NCBI RefSeq assembly: GCF_007066085.1
Contig: NZ_CP041405.1
Location: 2,232,001-2,296,000, forward strand
Length of the DNA stretch: 64,000 nt
Origin: Paenibacillus thiaminolyticus
GTDB taxonomy: Bacteria; Bacillota; Bacilli; Paenibacillales; Paenibacillaceae
Direction of reading: 5' to 3'
The notes beneath the pieces were generated by a model. That model saw nothing but the letters and a program-made list of their open reading frames with translations, was not told the origin of the DNA and made no database searches. Shown one piece after another: positions 25,483 to 33,045 of the stretch (position 1 is its first letter; each line of letters opens with the position of its first letter). Both the position numbers and the translations under genes were made by a program.

Positions 25483-27855
25483 TCATATCAATTGTATGCG
25501 GTCGGCAATATGCTGCGCGGCATGCGACCACGTCCAGCGGGACATCACTTCCTGCGCGGCGTTCCGTCCGCGCTCCCGGGCCGCTTCCCGGTTCTCGTAG
25601 ACATGTCTCATCAAATACGCCAAATGCTCATAGTCCGGGTCGGCCCAGCGGAAATTGGTATAGTACGGGCATTTGGCAACCGCCGGTACAAGCTGTTTGA
25701 CCTTGATCGGATATCCCGTCCGCTCGTTCAGGAAGTCGCGCTGCGCGCTCCAGTCCGTGGCAATGACTGGCAGGCCGCATGCCATCGCCTCCAGTATCGG
25801 CATGCCCCATCCTTCCCCCCGGGTCGGCAATAGGAAGCAATCCGCGGACCGGTACAGGCTCCCCAGCAAATACGACGGGAGCTTCTGATTGTACAAAATC
25901 ATTATCTTCGATTCGACATGCTTGAGATTCAGCTTGCGGATTTCGGCCAACACGTTGATCGTCGGGTCGGCGTTCATGATTTTGCATACGAGCAGGACAT
26001 CGTCATGAGCGAAAACGTTGGCGAAGGTGCGGAGCATATCCTCCGGATTTTTGCGTTCGCCCCACTCGAATACCGATAGAAACGTGAACCGATCCGAGAA
26101 GCGGGCCGAACGGATGCCGGGATGGAAATAGTTCGGGTCCACGCCGAGCGGCATAATGCGGATCGGCACCCTTACCCCGCTGTGGCGGAACGTATCGGCA
26201 TTGAACCGGGACGGCACCCATATCTCATCCATGCAATTGCATTGATGGATCCATTCCCCTGGAACACCATCCACCTCCAGCATCGTGTAGCCAATTTTGT
26301 ACTTGCCCTCATTTTTGTAAAAGACATCCCCTTGTCCATAGACGACTTCCGGCGCATTGGGATCGGCATGGCGCATGCGAAAAATATTGATCCGGTAATC
26401 GTCGCTCATCGGGGGCTCTTCCGCGGCATGCGGAGTGCCCAGGCCGTACACATAACGGTAATGCATCTTAATCCGTTGCTCGTCGAGCGCGATCATCAAA
26501 TTTTTGGATGATGTCGCATAGCCGGTTGGCGCATTCACGATCGAATGCCAATTCAGCCTTCTCTCATAGCTTCCTTCGAGCCGAGCCTGCCATTTGTCCC
26601 GAAAGATCATGCGCGATTGCTCGAACAGCCCGGAGAAATCGACTTGATTCACCTTTGTCGTCGTATTCTGGGAGTGGGTCAACGTTACCCGGCCGTCGCA
26701 GACGACCCGGTAGCCCTGCTCCAGTACCCGAAGACAATAATCGGTATCCTCAAAATAAGCGAAATAATCGGTATCTAGACCGCCCAGCTCCTCTATGATA
26801 CTCCGCTTCACGTAAGCGCAGGCAAAAACGACCCCTTGCACATCCCGCGCAGACGGATATTGGCGGATATCCGTCTCCTGCCCGCCGATCTGCTGCCCCC
26901 AGCAGGTCTCCGCGAAAATAAAGGTGCCTGCGTGCTGCACCAGTCCGTCGTCGCCGCGCAGCCGGCAGCCGACGATGCCAATATTCGGATCCGAATAGGC
27001 CGTCTCCTGCAGCCGTTCCACCCACTGTGGCTCCTCCGCCACGATATCGTTGTTCAGCATCAGAATATCGCTGCCGGGATCGCAATGAGCCATGGCCAGG
27101 TTGTTGCCTGCCGTAAATCCGATGTTCGCGCCATGCTCAATCACTCGAATCCAGGGGATGCTCTGCAGATAAGGAAGCGTGCCATCGGTGCTGCCATTAT
27201 CGAACACCACGATCTCAATTCGTTCGTGACGGGCCGTCTCCTCCAGAGAATCGAGGCACCTCTTCGTATGCTCCAATCCGTTCCACGTCAAGATGACAAT
27301 CGATACCTTGCGCTGCAGAGGCGGAGCCGGCTGCGCCGGGGGCTTCGTCCCGGTCACTTCCTCGGGAACCAATTGGAAGCTGCCGAGCTCAATTGTCCCG
27401 TTCAAGCGCGGGAGATCCGGTTGCACGATCAGGGCTTGGCACTCTGGCGACGTAAGTATTGCTAGCAGGATCGATATGCGGCTTCTTCCGGTCCGCAGCA
27501 TATGTTGGTAGTGAATGAGCGCTTGGTCTTCGACGTCACGGCAGAGCAGTTCCACGTACAGATCGCGGATGAATTCGGCCTCTCCCCTGTTCAAGATCAA
27601 GCTGGAGATAGTGTGACACAGGGCCGCACGTTCATTGCAGCCCGCTCCTCGCTGCGCTATTTTCTTCTTCATCTCGTTGCTGCGAAGGAAGCTGACCACG
27701 ATCGACAGCTTGCTATGGCCGGCTTGAAGCAGCCGGGTGAAGTGCCTGATGCCGTTCGGTTCCGGTTCCTTATTCAGAAGCTGGCTATATAATTCTGCGA
27801 TGAATTGCTCGCCTTCCAATCGGAACAACAAGTAGAGCCTTTGGATCAGTATCAA
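25483..27855 (-). CDS. bifunctional glycosyltransferase: DUF4214 x2, GT2, GT4
   Basis: The 790-residue multidomain enzyme has two DUF4214-like modules (about residues 14-68 and 90-145, e.g. FIAELYSQLLNKEPEPNGI and FIRDLYVELLCRDVE). A family 2 domain follows (about 183-425; SIVILTWNGL, VFDNGSTDG, LMLNNDIV, YFAYFEDTDYCLR). A family 4 domain ends it (about 435-785; GYATSSKNL, VWVPSRFN-like IWVPSRFN, RGEGWGMPILEAMACGLPVIATD). It should add two sugars in sequence. I place the start at TTG 27855, because GGAGGG lies 7 bases before it. The longer GTG start at 27873 has no ribosome site. It heads a leftward operon with 24813 and 24116 and is divergent from 28063. Confidence 0.85.
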   Translation of the reverse strand: MILIQRLYLLFRLEGEQFIAELYSQLLNKEPEPNGIRHFTRLLQAGHSKLSIVVSFLRSNEMKKKIAQRGAGCNERAALCHTISSLILNRGEAEFIRDLYVELLCRDVEDQALIHYQHMLRTGRSRISILLAILTSPECQALIVQPDLPRLNGTIELGSFQLVPEEVTGTKPPAQPAPPLQRKVSIVILTWNGLEHTKRCLDSLEETARHERIEIVVFDNGSTDGTLPYLQSIPWIRVIEHGANIGFTAGNNLAMAHCDPGSDILMLNNDIVAEEPQWVERLQETAYSDPNIGIVGCRLRGDDGLVQHAGTFIFAETCWGQQIGGQETDIRQYPSARDVQGVVFACAYVKRSIIEELGGLDTDYFAYFEDTDYCLRVLEQGYRVVCDGRVTLTHSQNTTTKVNQVDFSGLFEQSRMIFRDKWQARLEGSYERRLNWHSIVNAPTGYATSSKNLMIALDEQRIKMHYRYVYGLGTPHAAEEPPMSDDYRINIFRMRHADPNAPEVVYGQGDVFYKNEGKYKIGYTMLEVDGVPGEWIHQCNCMDEIWVPSRFNADTFRHSGVRVPIRIMPLGVDPNYFHPGIRSARFSDRFTFLSVFEWGERKNPEDMLRTFANVFAHDDVLLVCKIMNADPTINVLAEIRKLNLKHVESKIMILYNQKLPSYLLGSLYRSADCFLLPTRGEGWGMPILEAMACGLPVIATDWSAQRDFLNERTGYPIKVKQLVPAVAKCPYYTNFRWADPDYEHLAYLMRHVYENREAARERGRNAAQEVMSRWTWSHAAQHIADRIQLI

Positions 27856-27933
27856 TAAAAATCCCTCCAGCACTTGCGGATCATACTGGGATTAGTGTAT
27901 TAGCACAATCTCCCCTTTGCCTGTGCGTATGAC

Positions 27934-27973
27934 CTTGGCTCACGCATCACCTGAAGGATCCTGAGGAGCCAAG
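27934..27973. other. hairpin in the divergent intergenic region
   Basis: CTTGGCTC (27934-27941) pairs with GAGCCAAG (27966-27973) across a 24-base loop. It lies between the divergent starts at 27855 and 28063, so it is more likely regulatory than a terminator. No T-tract follows. Confidence 0.3.
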
Positions 27974-28062
27974 TCCGCCTTACGGCCCGGTGAGCTAATT
28001 CCCTCTTCCGCTGAATAGGATGAAGAGAAGGCAGCACGGTCAGAACAGGGAGGGGAACTCGA

Positions 28063-29472
28063 ATGGAGCTTCGCTATTGGGTAGCGAACGGCAGCCATAT
28101 GTCCGTCATTCGTCAGGACGGAGACGGACTGGTCATTCAAGTGCTGGAGCACAGCCGGTCCGTCCGGACGGCGGAGCTGCGGCTGACCGAGGCTGCTGGC
28201 ATGTATGATGTATGTCAGGACGATCAGGACTACGTCCATCTTGTATATCTCAACCGCCATCAGCAGTTGGTGCACGCCCGGATTCATCCCGATCAGGAGG
28301 AGCCTCAGACAAGCAAGCTGCCGGGGGAATACGCCGGGCTTGCCGGCTTGAAGCTGGCATGCTGCGCGAACCGGCTCCACCTCTTGCTGCAGTATGCTTC
28401 ACACGTCGAGCATACGGCGCTCACGGGGATCCACTGGCACGAGCCTGCCGTGATGGCGGAAGCGGACCGCGTCATTGCCATGCAGTGGCTGACGAGCGAA
28501 CGCTCCCTGTCAGCCTGCGGCCTGCTAATGAGACAGGGCAGGCATCTTCTGTGCCGCTGGAATTACGACTCCTCGTCCGGTACGTGGAGTGCGGCGGGAG
28601 AAGGAATGAATCTTCCTCCGACAGACGCCGGCATCCCCTCGCGCCTCGTTCGTCTTCCTGCCGGCGCCGTTCCCGCACCGGAGCGTGCCCGTTGTCTCCT
28701 GGTCCGGCTCCTAGCCGGTCAGCTCGCGTTCGCCATCTATGAATCCGAAGCGGACGGAAGCTGGCAAGCGATCGCCGAAGAAGCGATAGCCATTCCTGCC
28801 TCTCCGGCTTCTGTCATCGCCTGCGCCGCCGATCCCGAACGGCTCCGCTTCAGTTGGGCAGCAGAGGGGATGATCTGCCGCATTGATTACGAGCTTGCCG
28901 GGAATATCTGGGGACCGCTGTATTCCAGCGCCTCTGCCCATCCGGTCCTCTGGTGCGCGGTCACCGGAGCAAGCTCCGGCGGGCCGGAACCGCAATGGAT
29001 TACCGATGGCCCCTCCATTCGGGAGGCGATCCGCTGGAGCGGAATGGAGCTCGACCTCTACCGGGCCGATCGCGACTTCCGATCCAGCATTCATTTCGCG
29101 AAGCAGGCCCTCGCCGCCGTCGAGCGGCTCTCCGGCCGCATCACGCCCTTGGAGGAGGAGCGAAAGGAGTTAGAGCAGTGTCAGTTAATGGTTCAATCCC
29201 GGATTGCCGATCTGGAACGTCGCCTCTCCATCTTGGAGGAGGAACTTCGGATTCGCCGTTCCATCCGGCAAGCTAACCGTCTTCGGCCCAACAATCGGCG
29301 GATATCTGAGGAGGGGCACCATGGACAGAGGGGGGAGGCCCCCGTCGAAGCTTCCTTCCATTCTACTCTGTATGCCGCCCATTCACGCCCGCCCTTTCAG
29401 ACGCCGCAACGCCGCAACGCCGCTGCCGAGCCGTCTTTGCAGCCGGCGGCCGGCAAGCCGCCGTCGAACTAG
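28063..29472 (+). CDS. unknown protein: propeller-like repeats plus C-terminal coiled coil
   Basis: The 469-residue protein matches no family I recognise. Residues about 1-345 are rich in short beta strands with regularly spaced Trp/Tyr/Leu-His positions (HLVYLNR, HLLLQYAS, FSWAAEG), consistent with a beta-propeller. Residues about 345-405 form a strong coiled coil (ALAAVERLSGRITPLEEERK, then LEQCQL and LEERRLSILEEE-type heptads). The tail (410-469) is basic and Pro/Arg-rich, probably disordered. It has no signal peptide. The same layout recurs in the 425-residue protein at 36986-38263 with little sequence identity. The start is close to GGGAGGGG. It begins a rightward run reaching 32064 and may scaffold surface assembly. 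Confidence 0.6.
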   Translation: MELRYWVANGSHMSVIRQDGDGLVIQVLEHSRSVRTAELRLTEAAGMYDVCQDDQDYVHLVYLNRHQQLVHARIHPDQEEPQTSKLPGEYAGLAGLKLACCANRLHLLLQYASHVEHTALTGIHWHEPAVMAEADRVIAMQWLTSERSLSACGLLMRQGRHLLCRWNYDSSSGTWSAAGEGMNLPPTDAGIPSRLVRLPAGAVPAPERARCLLVRLLAGQLAFAIYESEADGSWQAIAEEAIAIPASPASVIACAADPERLRFSWAAEGMICRIDYELAGNIWGPLYSSASAHPVLWCAVTGASSGGPEPQWITDGPSIREAIRWSGMELDLYRADRDFRSSIHFAKQALAAVERLSGRITPLEEERKELEQCQLMVQSRIADLERRLSILEEELRIRRSIRQANRLRPNNRRISEEGHHGQRGEAPVEASFHSTLYAAHSRPPFQTPQRRNAAAEPSLQPAAGKPPSN

Positions 29473-29529
29473 GCGCACCCGCCGCCTCATGCCTCTTCAG
29501 GAGATTACGCATAAAGTGAGGTGCTTCAC

Positions 29530-30021
29530 ATGACCGAACCGCAAGCTGCCGTCCAGGCGGCAGAATGCCTGTTCCAATCTGTGGTCGATTTCGACACGGA
29601 GGCGGAGCGCGTGTCCGTCTTCGTCACGATGCTCTTCCGCAACGCCGGCTCCGAGCCGATCGAACAGCCTCGTATTATCCTGTCCGTCACCCCGTCCCGT
29701 TCCTGCGACATCAGCGGCAAAATTCTGTCTCCTCAGCTCATTCCCGCCTTCAGTATCTACGGGAAGGACGGCCGGAAATCGGGCTGGTCCTTCACCGAGG
29801 ATGAATGGTTCGCCAACGGCAAGGCCACCGGGGAATATGTCATTCAATCGATTGAACCGTTGACGGTGCCCCCCGGCGTCTGGCTGGAAATGCCGGACTT
29901 CCATATCTCCTGCGCCATAGACAGCCTGCGGGACGGCCCGCTTGCCATCCATGGGCTATTGGAAGCCGGGGAAGCGCGTTTTCCGGTGCTTAACCCGATT
30001 CATATCCACTGCAGCTTCTAA
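29530..30021 (+). CDS. unknown 163-residue beta-rich protein
   Basis: A protein of unknown family. It has a repeated strand pattern (ECLFQSVVDFDTEAERVSVF, RIILSVTP, YVIQSIEPLTVPPGVWLEMP) that suggests an immunoglobulin-like or C2-like beta-sandwich. The first 40 residues contain FVTMLFRNAGSEPIEQPRI, a sequence style of conserved intracellular beta domains rather than secreted ones. There is no signal peptide. The start at 29530 follows GAGGTG. It lies between the propeller-like protein and a methyltransferase in a rightward run, so it probably belongs to the same pathway. Function is unknown. Confidence 0.6.
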   Translation: MTEPQAAVQAAECLFQSVVDFDTEAERVSVFVTMLFRNAGSEPIEQPRIILSVTPSRSCDISGKILSPQLIPAFSIYGKDGRKSGWSFTEDEWFANGKATGEYVIQSIEPLTVPPGVWLEMPDFHISCAIDSLRDGPLAIHGLLEAGEARFPVLNPIHIHCSF

Positions 30022-30142
30022 GACGGTCTGTTATTTTTGTGCGAACGACTAGAGAACTTGCCTCCGCGCTTGAATAGAGTAATGAAGCAGCTGTTGTCCC
30101 GGGGTGATCTGTCACTTCGGGCTCGCCGATAAGGAGGGCATC

Positions 30143-30712
30143 ATGAGACATATCATCAAAAATTTGGTAGCCATCTGTACGCAGATTTTGCCGTGCGAAG
30201 AGCCGATTTATGAATTCGGTTCCTATCAGGTGGAAGGACAGGTTGGATTTGCAGACTTGCGTCCATTTTTCCCGGGGAAAACGTATGTGGGCTGCGATAT
30301 GCGGCCGGGTACCGGTGTCGATCTCATCCTCGATCTCCATCACATCGCGCTCCCTGACGAGACGGCCGGGATGGTGCTCTCGCTCGATACGCTGGAGCAT
30401 GTCGAGGATCCGCGCCTTGCGTTATCTGAGATTCACCGTATCCTGAAGCCGAACGGCATCGTCGTCATCAGTTCGGTGATGAATTTCCCGATACATGATT
30501 ACCCTGCGGATTATTGGCGGTTCACCCCACAAGCCTTCGCCAGCATTTTGAAGCCGTTCGATACCGTCATTACGGATTACGCCGGGGAAGCCTTGTTCCC
30601 GCATACGGTCATCGGCATCGGCATCAAGGGAAGCGACGTCCCGGAGCCGGTCCTGGCGCAGCTCCGCGCTGCCTTGGCCCAATGGAGAGAGAACAGCTTC
30701 CACCAGCATTAA
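30143..30712 (+). CDS. class I SAM-dependent methyltransferase
   Basis: The 189-residue protein has a Methyltransf_11-like core. IYEFGSYQVEGQ occupies motif I, YVGCDMRPGTGVDLILDLHH supplies the acidic loop and the following helix, and LSLDTLEHVEDP with ILKPNGIVVISSVM are motifs IV and V (about residues 76-120). The C-terminal half carries HDYPADYWRFTPQAF, common in methyltransferases of capsule clusters. The start at 30143 follows AAGGAGGG. It does not resemble the duplicated methyltransferases at 5801 and 7721, so the locus has several methylation activities. Confidence 0.82.
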   Translation: MRHIIKNLVAICTQILPCEEPIYEFGSYQVEGQVGFADLRPFFPGKTYVGCDMRPGTGVDLILDLHHIALPDETAGMVLSLDTLEHVEDPRLALSEIHRILKPNGIVVISSVMNFPIHDYPADYWRFTPQAFASILKPFDTVITDYAGEALFPHTVIGIGIKGSDVPEPVLAQLRAALAQWRENSFHQH

Positions 30713-30786
30713 GCTGCGTAGGCGAAGCAGACCCGCATGACACTGAATTGGCGGTTCACGCGATTTCAGGCCGGAAGGAGGGAGGA

Positions 30787-30801
30787 ATGAAGAAGATATG
30801 A
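30787..30801 (+). promoter_or_regulatory. four-codon upstream ORF before the CatB-like gene
   Basis: ATG AAG AAG ATA TGA is placed after AAGGAGGGAGG. Its stop overlaps the ATG of the acetyltransferase gene (ATGA at 30798-30801). The spacing of the ribosome site fits the small ORF better than the main gene, so the gene may be translated by re-initiation or coupling. Confidence 0.35.
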
Positions 30802-31346
30802 GCGTTTTTATGAACCAAAACCCGGCCTATTCCGCCTACTCCATCGGGGATTGGAGCTACGGTCACCCCGATGTCTTTTCCTGGGGGGAGGGAGCTACCC
30901 TGACCATCGGCAAGTTCTGCTCCTTTGCCGGGCGGATCACGATTCTGCTGGGAGGGGAGCATAATGTTGACTGGGTCACGACCTACCCGTTTAATCCGAT
31001 TTTTCCCGAGGCCTCGCCTTTTACGGGGCATCCGAAGACCAAGGGCAATGTTGTCATCGGCCATGACGTCTGGATTGGAATGGATTCCTACGTGCTATCG
31101 GGCGTAACGATCGGCCATGGGGCCGTCATTGCGGCCCGCAGCACCGTCTCCAAAGATATTCCGCCGTATGCGATTGCCGGCGGCAACCCGGCGCGCGTCA
31201 TCCGGTACCGGTTCCCGCCGCATATCATTGAGGGCCTGCTGAGCATCGCCTGGTGGGACTGGCCGCTGGAGCAGATTCGAGCCTGTTGGCCGCTGATGCT
31301 CTCGAATCGAGTAGAAGAGTTTGTCCAGCTTTATTCAGCCCGATAA
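30798..31346 (+). CDS. CatB-type O-acetyltransferase (left-handed beta-helix)
   Basis: The 182-residue protein has the hexapeptide-repeat pattern of the CatB/VatD-like xenobiotic and sugar acetyltransferases (LTIGKFCSFAGRITILLGG, VVIGHDVWIGMDSYVLSGVTIGHGAVIAARS). The catalytic His is expected in GGEHNVDW (about residue 54). The substrate-side insertion with YPFNPIFPEA is typical. In a glycan locus, the acetylation target is probably a sugar hydroxyl rather than an antibiotic. The start overlaps the four-codon ORF upstream. It is followed at 20 bases by a methyltransferase gene. Confidence 0.85.
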   Translation: MSVFMNQNPAYSAYSIGDWSYGHPDVFSWGEGATLTIGKFCSFAGRITILLGGEHNVDWVTTYPFNPIFPEASPFTGHPKTKGNVVIGHDVWIGMDSYVLSGVTIGHGAVIAARSTVSKDIPPYAIAGGNPARVIRYRFPPHIIEGLLSIAWWDWPLEQIRACWPLMLSNRVEEFVQLYSAR

Positions 31347-31365
31347 CGATGGAGGGAGAGCGACA

Positions 31366-32064
31366 TTGATCCATTTTTGGAATGCGATTATACGCCCGGT
31401 TCTGGAGCTTGCCCGGCCCGCGACTGTCGTCGAGGTCGGCTGCGCCCAAGGGTGGAATACGTTGAATCTTCTCAGCTACGTCCAGTCGGTTCCGCAAGGC
31501 CGGCTCATCGCCATCGATCCTTCGCCTCTGTTCGATGTCGCCGCTCTGCAGCAGCAGTTCGGGGACATCTTCGTCATGCTCCCCGATCTCAGTCTGAACG
31601 TGCTGCCGCAGGTGGGCGCTTGCGATGCGGCGCTGCTGGACGGGGATCATAATTGGTACACCGTCTACCATGAACTGAAGGCACTGGAAGGACGCGGGCG
31701 GTACCCAATCGTGTTTTTGCATGATTTGGAATGGCCTTACGGAAGAAGAGACATGTATTATTTTCCGGAGTCGATACCCGAAGCTTACCGGAAGCCGAGC
31801 GCCCGCAAAGGCATACTGCCGGGGGTGAATGAATTGGTCGAAGGCGGCCATAACTCATCCGTGCATAATGCCGAGTACGAGTACGGGGAGAGAAATGGCG
31901 TCTTGACTGCCGTAGAGGACTTCCTTCACGATACGAAGCTTCGCCTCCGGCTCCACCGGGCCCGCAGTCAATTCGGCCTCGGAATCATCGTTCCTGACGA
32001 ATCGGTGGAAGACCATCAATTGAACGATGCCATTCATCATATCGTTGCCGCCTCTGGCCTATAG
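31366..32064 (+). CDS. class I SAM-dependent methyltransferase
   Basis: The 232-residue protein starts at TTG 31366 after GGAGGGAG (31351-31358). The motif I VVEVGCAQGWNTLNL (about residues 20-34), IAIDPSP and AALLDGDHNWYTVYHELK (about 88-105) with FLHDLEWP follow the Methyltransf_24/CmcI pattern. The middle segment with GRRDMYYFPES resembles sugar methyltransferases such as those acting on capsule or lipopolysaccharide sugars. It is the last gene of the rightward run and is followed by a perfect 13-bp hairpin. It shares only the fold with the methyltransferases at 5801 and 7721. Confidence 0.83.
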   Translation: MIHFWNAIIRPVLELARPATVVEVGCAQGWNTLNLLSYVQSVPQGRLIAIDPSPLFDVAALQQQFGDIFVMLPDLSLNVLPQVGACDAALLDGDHNWYTVYHELKALEGRGRYPIVFLHDLEWPYGRRDMYYFPESIPEAYRKPSARKGILPGVNELVEGGHNSSVHNAEYEYGERNGVLTAVEDFLHDTKLRLRLHRARSQFGLGIIVPDESVEDHQLNDAIHHIVAASGL

Positions 32065-32087
32065 CGCCCGGACATAGCGATGATGCC

Positions 32088-32121
32088 ATGATCCGCAGAC
32101 TACATATCGTCTGCGGATCAT
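32088..32121 (+). terminator. terminator at the end of the glycosylation run
   Basis: A perfect 13-bp inverted repeat, ATGATCCGCAGAC (32088-32100) and GTCTGCGGATCAT (32109-32121), lies 24 bases after the last methyltransferase. There is no T-tract, only TTGG, so it may slow or stabilise the transcript end rather than be a strong terminator. Confidence 0.55.
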
Positions 32122-32258
32122 TGGCCTGCGCTCAAGACGTTACTGCTGGATACATATTCGGCCCCCATTTGGTCCCCGCCGCCTCCATTGTGATTAAATT
32201 GGGAAATTTTCATGATAGTTTCCCTACAGCTTTAGTACAAGCATTTAAAGAACTCTCT

Positions 32259-32267
32259 CATATTGTA
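32259..32267 (+). promoter_or_regulatory. sigma-K/E-like -10 box of microprotein 1
   Basis: CATATTGTA fits CATANNNTA and lies 24 bases before the first microprotein. The same box and flanks (CTCTCATATTGTA versus TTCTCATATTGTA) recur before the second copy, so the promoter was duplicated with the gene. CATTT lies 12 bases upstream in both. A canonical -35 is not clear. Confidence 0.45.
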
Positions 32268-32291
32268 GTATTAAGAAAGGAGGTGGCTTGA

Positions 32292-32378
32292 ATGAGACGT
32301 CGTCGTAGAGCAATCACTATTATTCTTCACCGGGGTCAAAAAGTATTGGTAGAGTGCAGACGCCGTAGAAGACGCTAA
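32292..32378 (+). CDS. Arg-rich 28-residue microprotein, copy 1
   Basis: The peptide reads MRRRRRAITIILHRGQKVLV, then ECRRRRRR. Eleven or more arginines flank a hydrophobic ITIILHRGQKVLVEC core. Support for translation is the near-perfect AAGGAGGTGG at about 32277-32286, the paralogue 328 bases downstream with the same GQ-VLVEC core, a matching -10 box and a hairpin after each. It matches no family I know. The composition suggests nucleic-acid or anionic-polymer binding, and the neighbourhood (YjcZ-like, CgeB-like) suggests the spore. It is 28 residues long, below usual annotation cut-offs. Confidence 0.65.
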   Translation: MRRRRRAITIILHRGQKVLVECRRRRRR

Positions 32379-32432
32379 TTATTCATTTTATGAAGCGTCG
32401 AACCTTGCCCCACTCCCTGTATATCCGTAAGA

Positions 32433-32463
32433 AAAAAGCCTCGGACTAATTCCGGGGCTTTTG
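32433..32463 (+). terminator. terminator of microprotein 1
   Basis: AAAAGCCTCGG with CCGGGGCTTTT gives a stem around an ACTAATT loop, followed by TTTTGCC. The loop sequence ACTAAT is shared with the terminator at 32794, supporting duplication of a whole transcription unit. Confidence 0.65.
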
Positions 32464-32587
32464 CCGTATATGTTTGATTTGCAGCACAGACCCGCCAGTA
32501 CATTGCTAGCAGAGCTCCTTTTCAGCGCGGCGAATCTTTCATGTTACTTTCCCCGTATCTTAAGTCCAATCATTTGAAGTACTTTCT

Positions 32588-32596
32588 CATATTGTA
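32588..32596 (+). promoter_or_regulatory. sigma-K/E-like -10 box of microprotein 2
   Basis: CATATTGTA is identical to the box at 32259-32267. It is placed 23 bases before the second microprotein start, with the flanking CTTTCTCATATTGTA similar in both copies. Confidence 0.45.
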
Positions 32597-32619
32597 TTTT
32601 AAGGAAGGGGGTGGGTTGA

Positions 32620-32715
32620 ATGAGACGTCATCGAAAAAAAATAATCACAGTTGTTCTGCACCGTGGTCAAAGAGTATTGGTGGAGTGCAAAAAACGTAAA
32701 AGACATTGTTGTTAA
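32620..32715 (+). CDS. Lys/Arg-rich 31-residue microprotein, copy 2
   Basis: The peptide reads MRRHRKKIITVVLHRGQRVL, then VECKKRKRHCC. It shares MRR, the -IIT/IT-(I/V)-LHRGQ-VLVEC core and a basic C-terminus with the 28-residue copy, but uses Lys in place of Arg and ends in two cysteines. The ribosome site GGAAGGGGGTGG precedes it at about 32602-32613. Conservation at the protein level despite many base changes argues that both are real genes. Cys at the C-terminus and in the core could crosslink in a coat layer. A hairpin terminator follows at 32794. Confidence 0.65.
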   Translation: MRRHRKKIITVVLHRGQRVLVECKKRKRHCC

Positions 32716-32793
32716 GGGCATTTTTGGTAATTACCCGTTTTGTGGAGCACCCGTCGAACCATGCTCCGCCCCGTGTATACTCGTAAGAAAACA

Positions 32794-32816
32794 GCCTCGG
32801 ACTAATCCGAGGCCTT
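32794..32816 (+). terminator. terminator of microprotein 2
   Basis: GCCTCGG (32794-32800) pairs with CCGAGGC (32807-32813) around ACTAAT, followed by CTTT. It lies about 80 bases beyond the stop. Confidence 0.65.
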
Positions 32817-32922
32817 TGCCGTATATGTTTGATTTACAGAAAAAGCCCTGCTGAAGTGGCAGGGCATGCGATGAACGTGAATCATGAGCGCAGGATACAA
32901 CCATGTTAATCCATGTTAATCA

Positions 32923-33045
32923 TTAGTAGATAAATCCACGAGAAATAATGACAAGCAAGATAAACAGAACCAAGATTACACCAATAGAAGTAAAGCCTCC
33001 GAATCCACATGAGAAGCCTCCAACACCTCCAACAACACCGCTCAT
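32923..33045 (-). CDS. YjcZ family sporulation protein
   Basis: The 40-residue protein is Gly-rich at the start (MSGVVGGVGGFSCGFGGFTS) and ends in a single membrane helix with a VLFILLVI core. This is the YjcZ/YczN/SscA-like pattern found in many Bacillales, where small coat proteins of this type help assemble the spore coat. A GAGGAGG ribosome site lies 8 bases before the ATG at 33045. A CATATCAT box about 50 bases upstream resembles a sigma-E -10. The gene runs opposite to the microproteins and is the clearest spore marker in the window. Confidence 0.85.
   Translation of the reverse strand: MSGVVGGVGGFSCGFGGFTSIGVILVLFILLVIISRGFIY

Noticed and set aside
30798..31346. Chloramphenicol or streptogramin acetyltransferase (antibiotic resistance)
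   Set aside because: The fold is CatB/Vat-like, but it lies in a glycan locus between methyltransferases, so a sugar acetyltransferase is the more cautious call.
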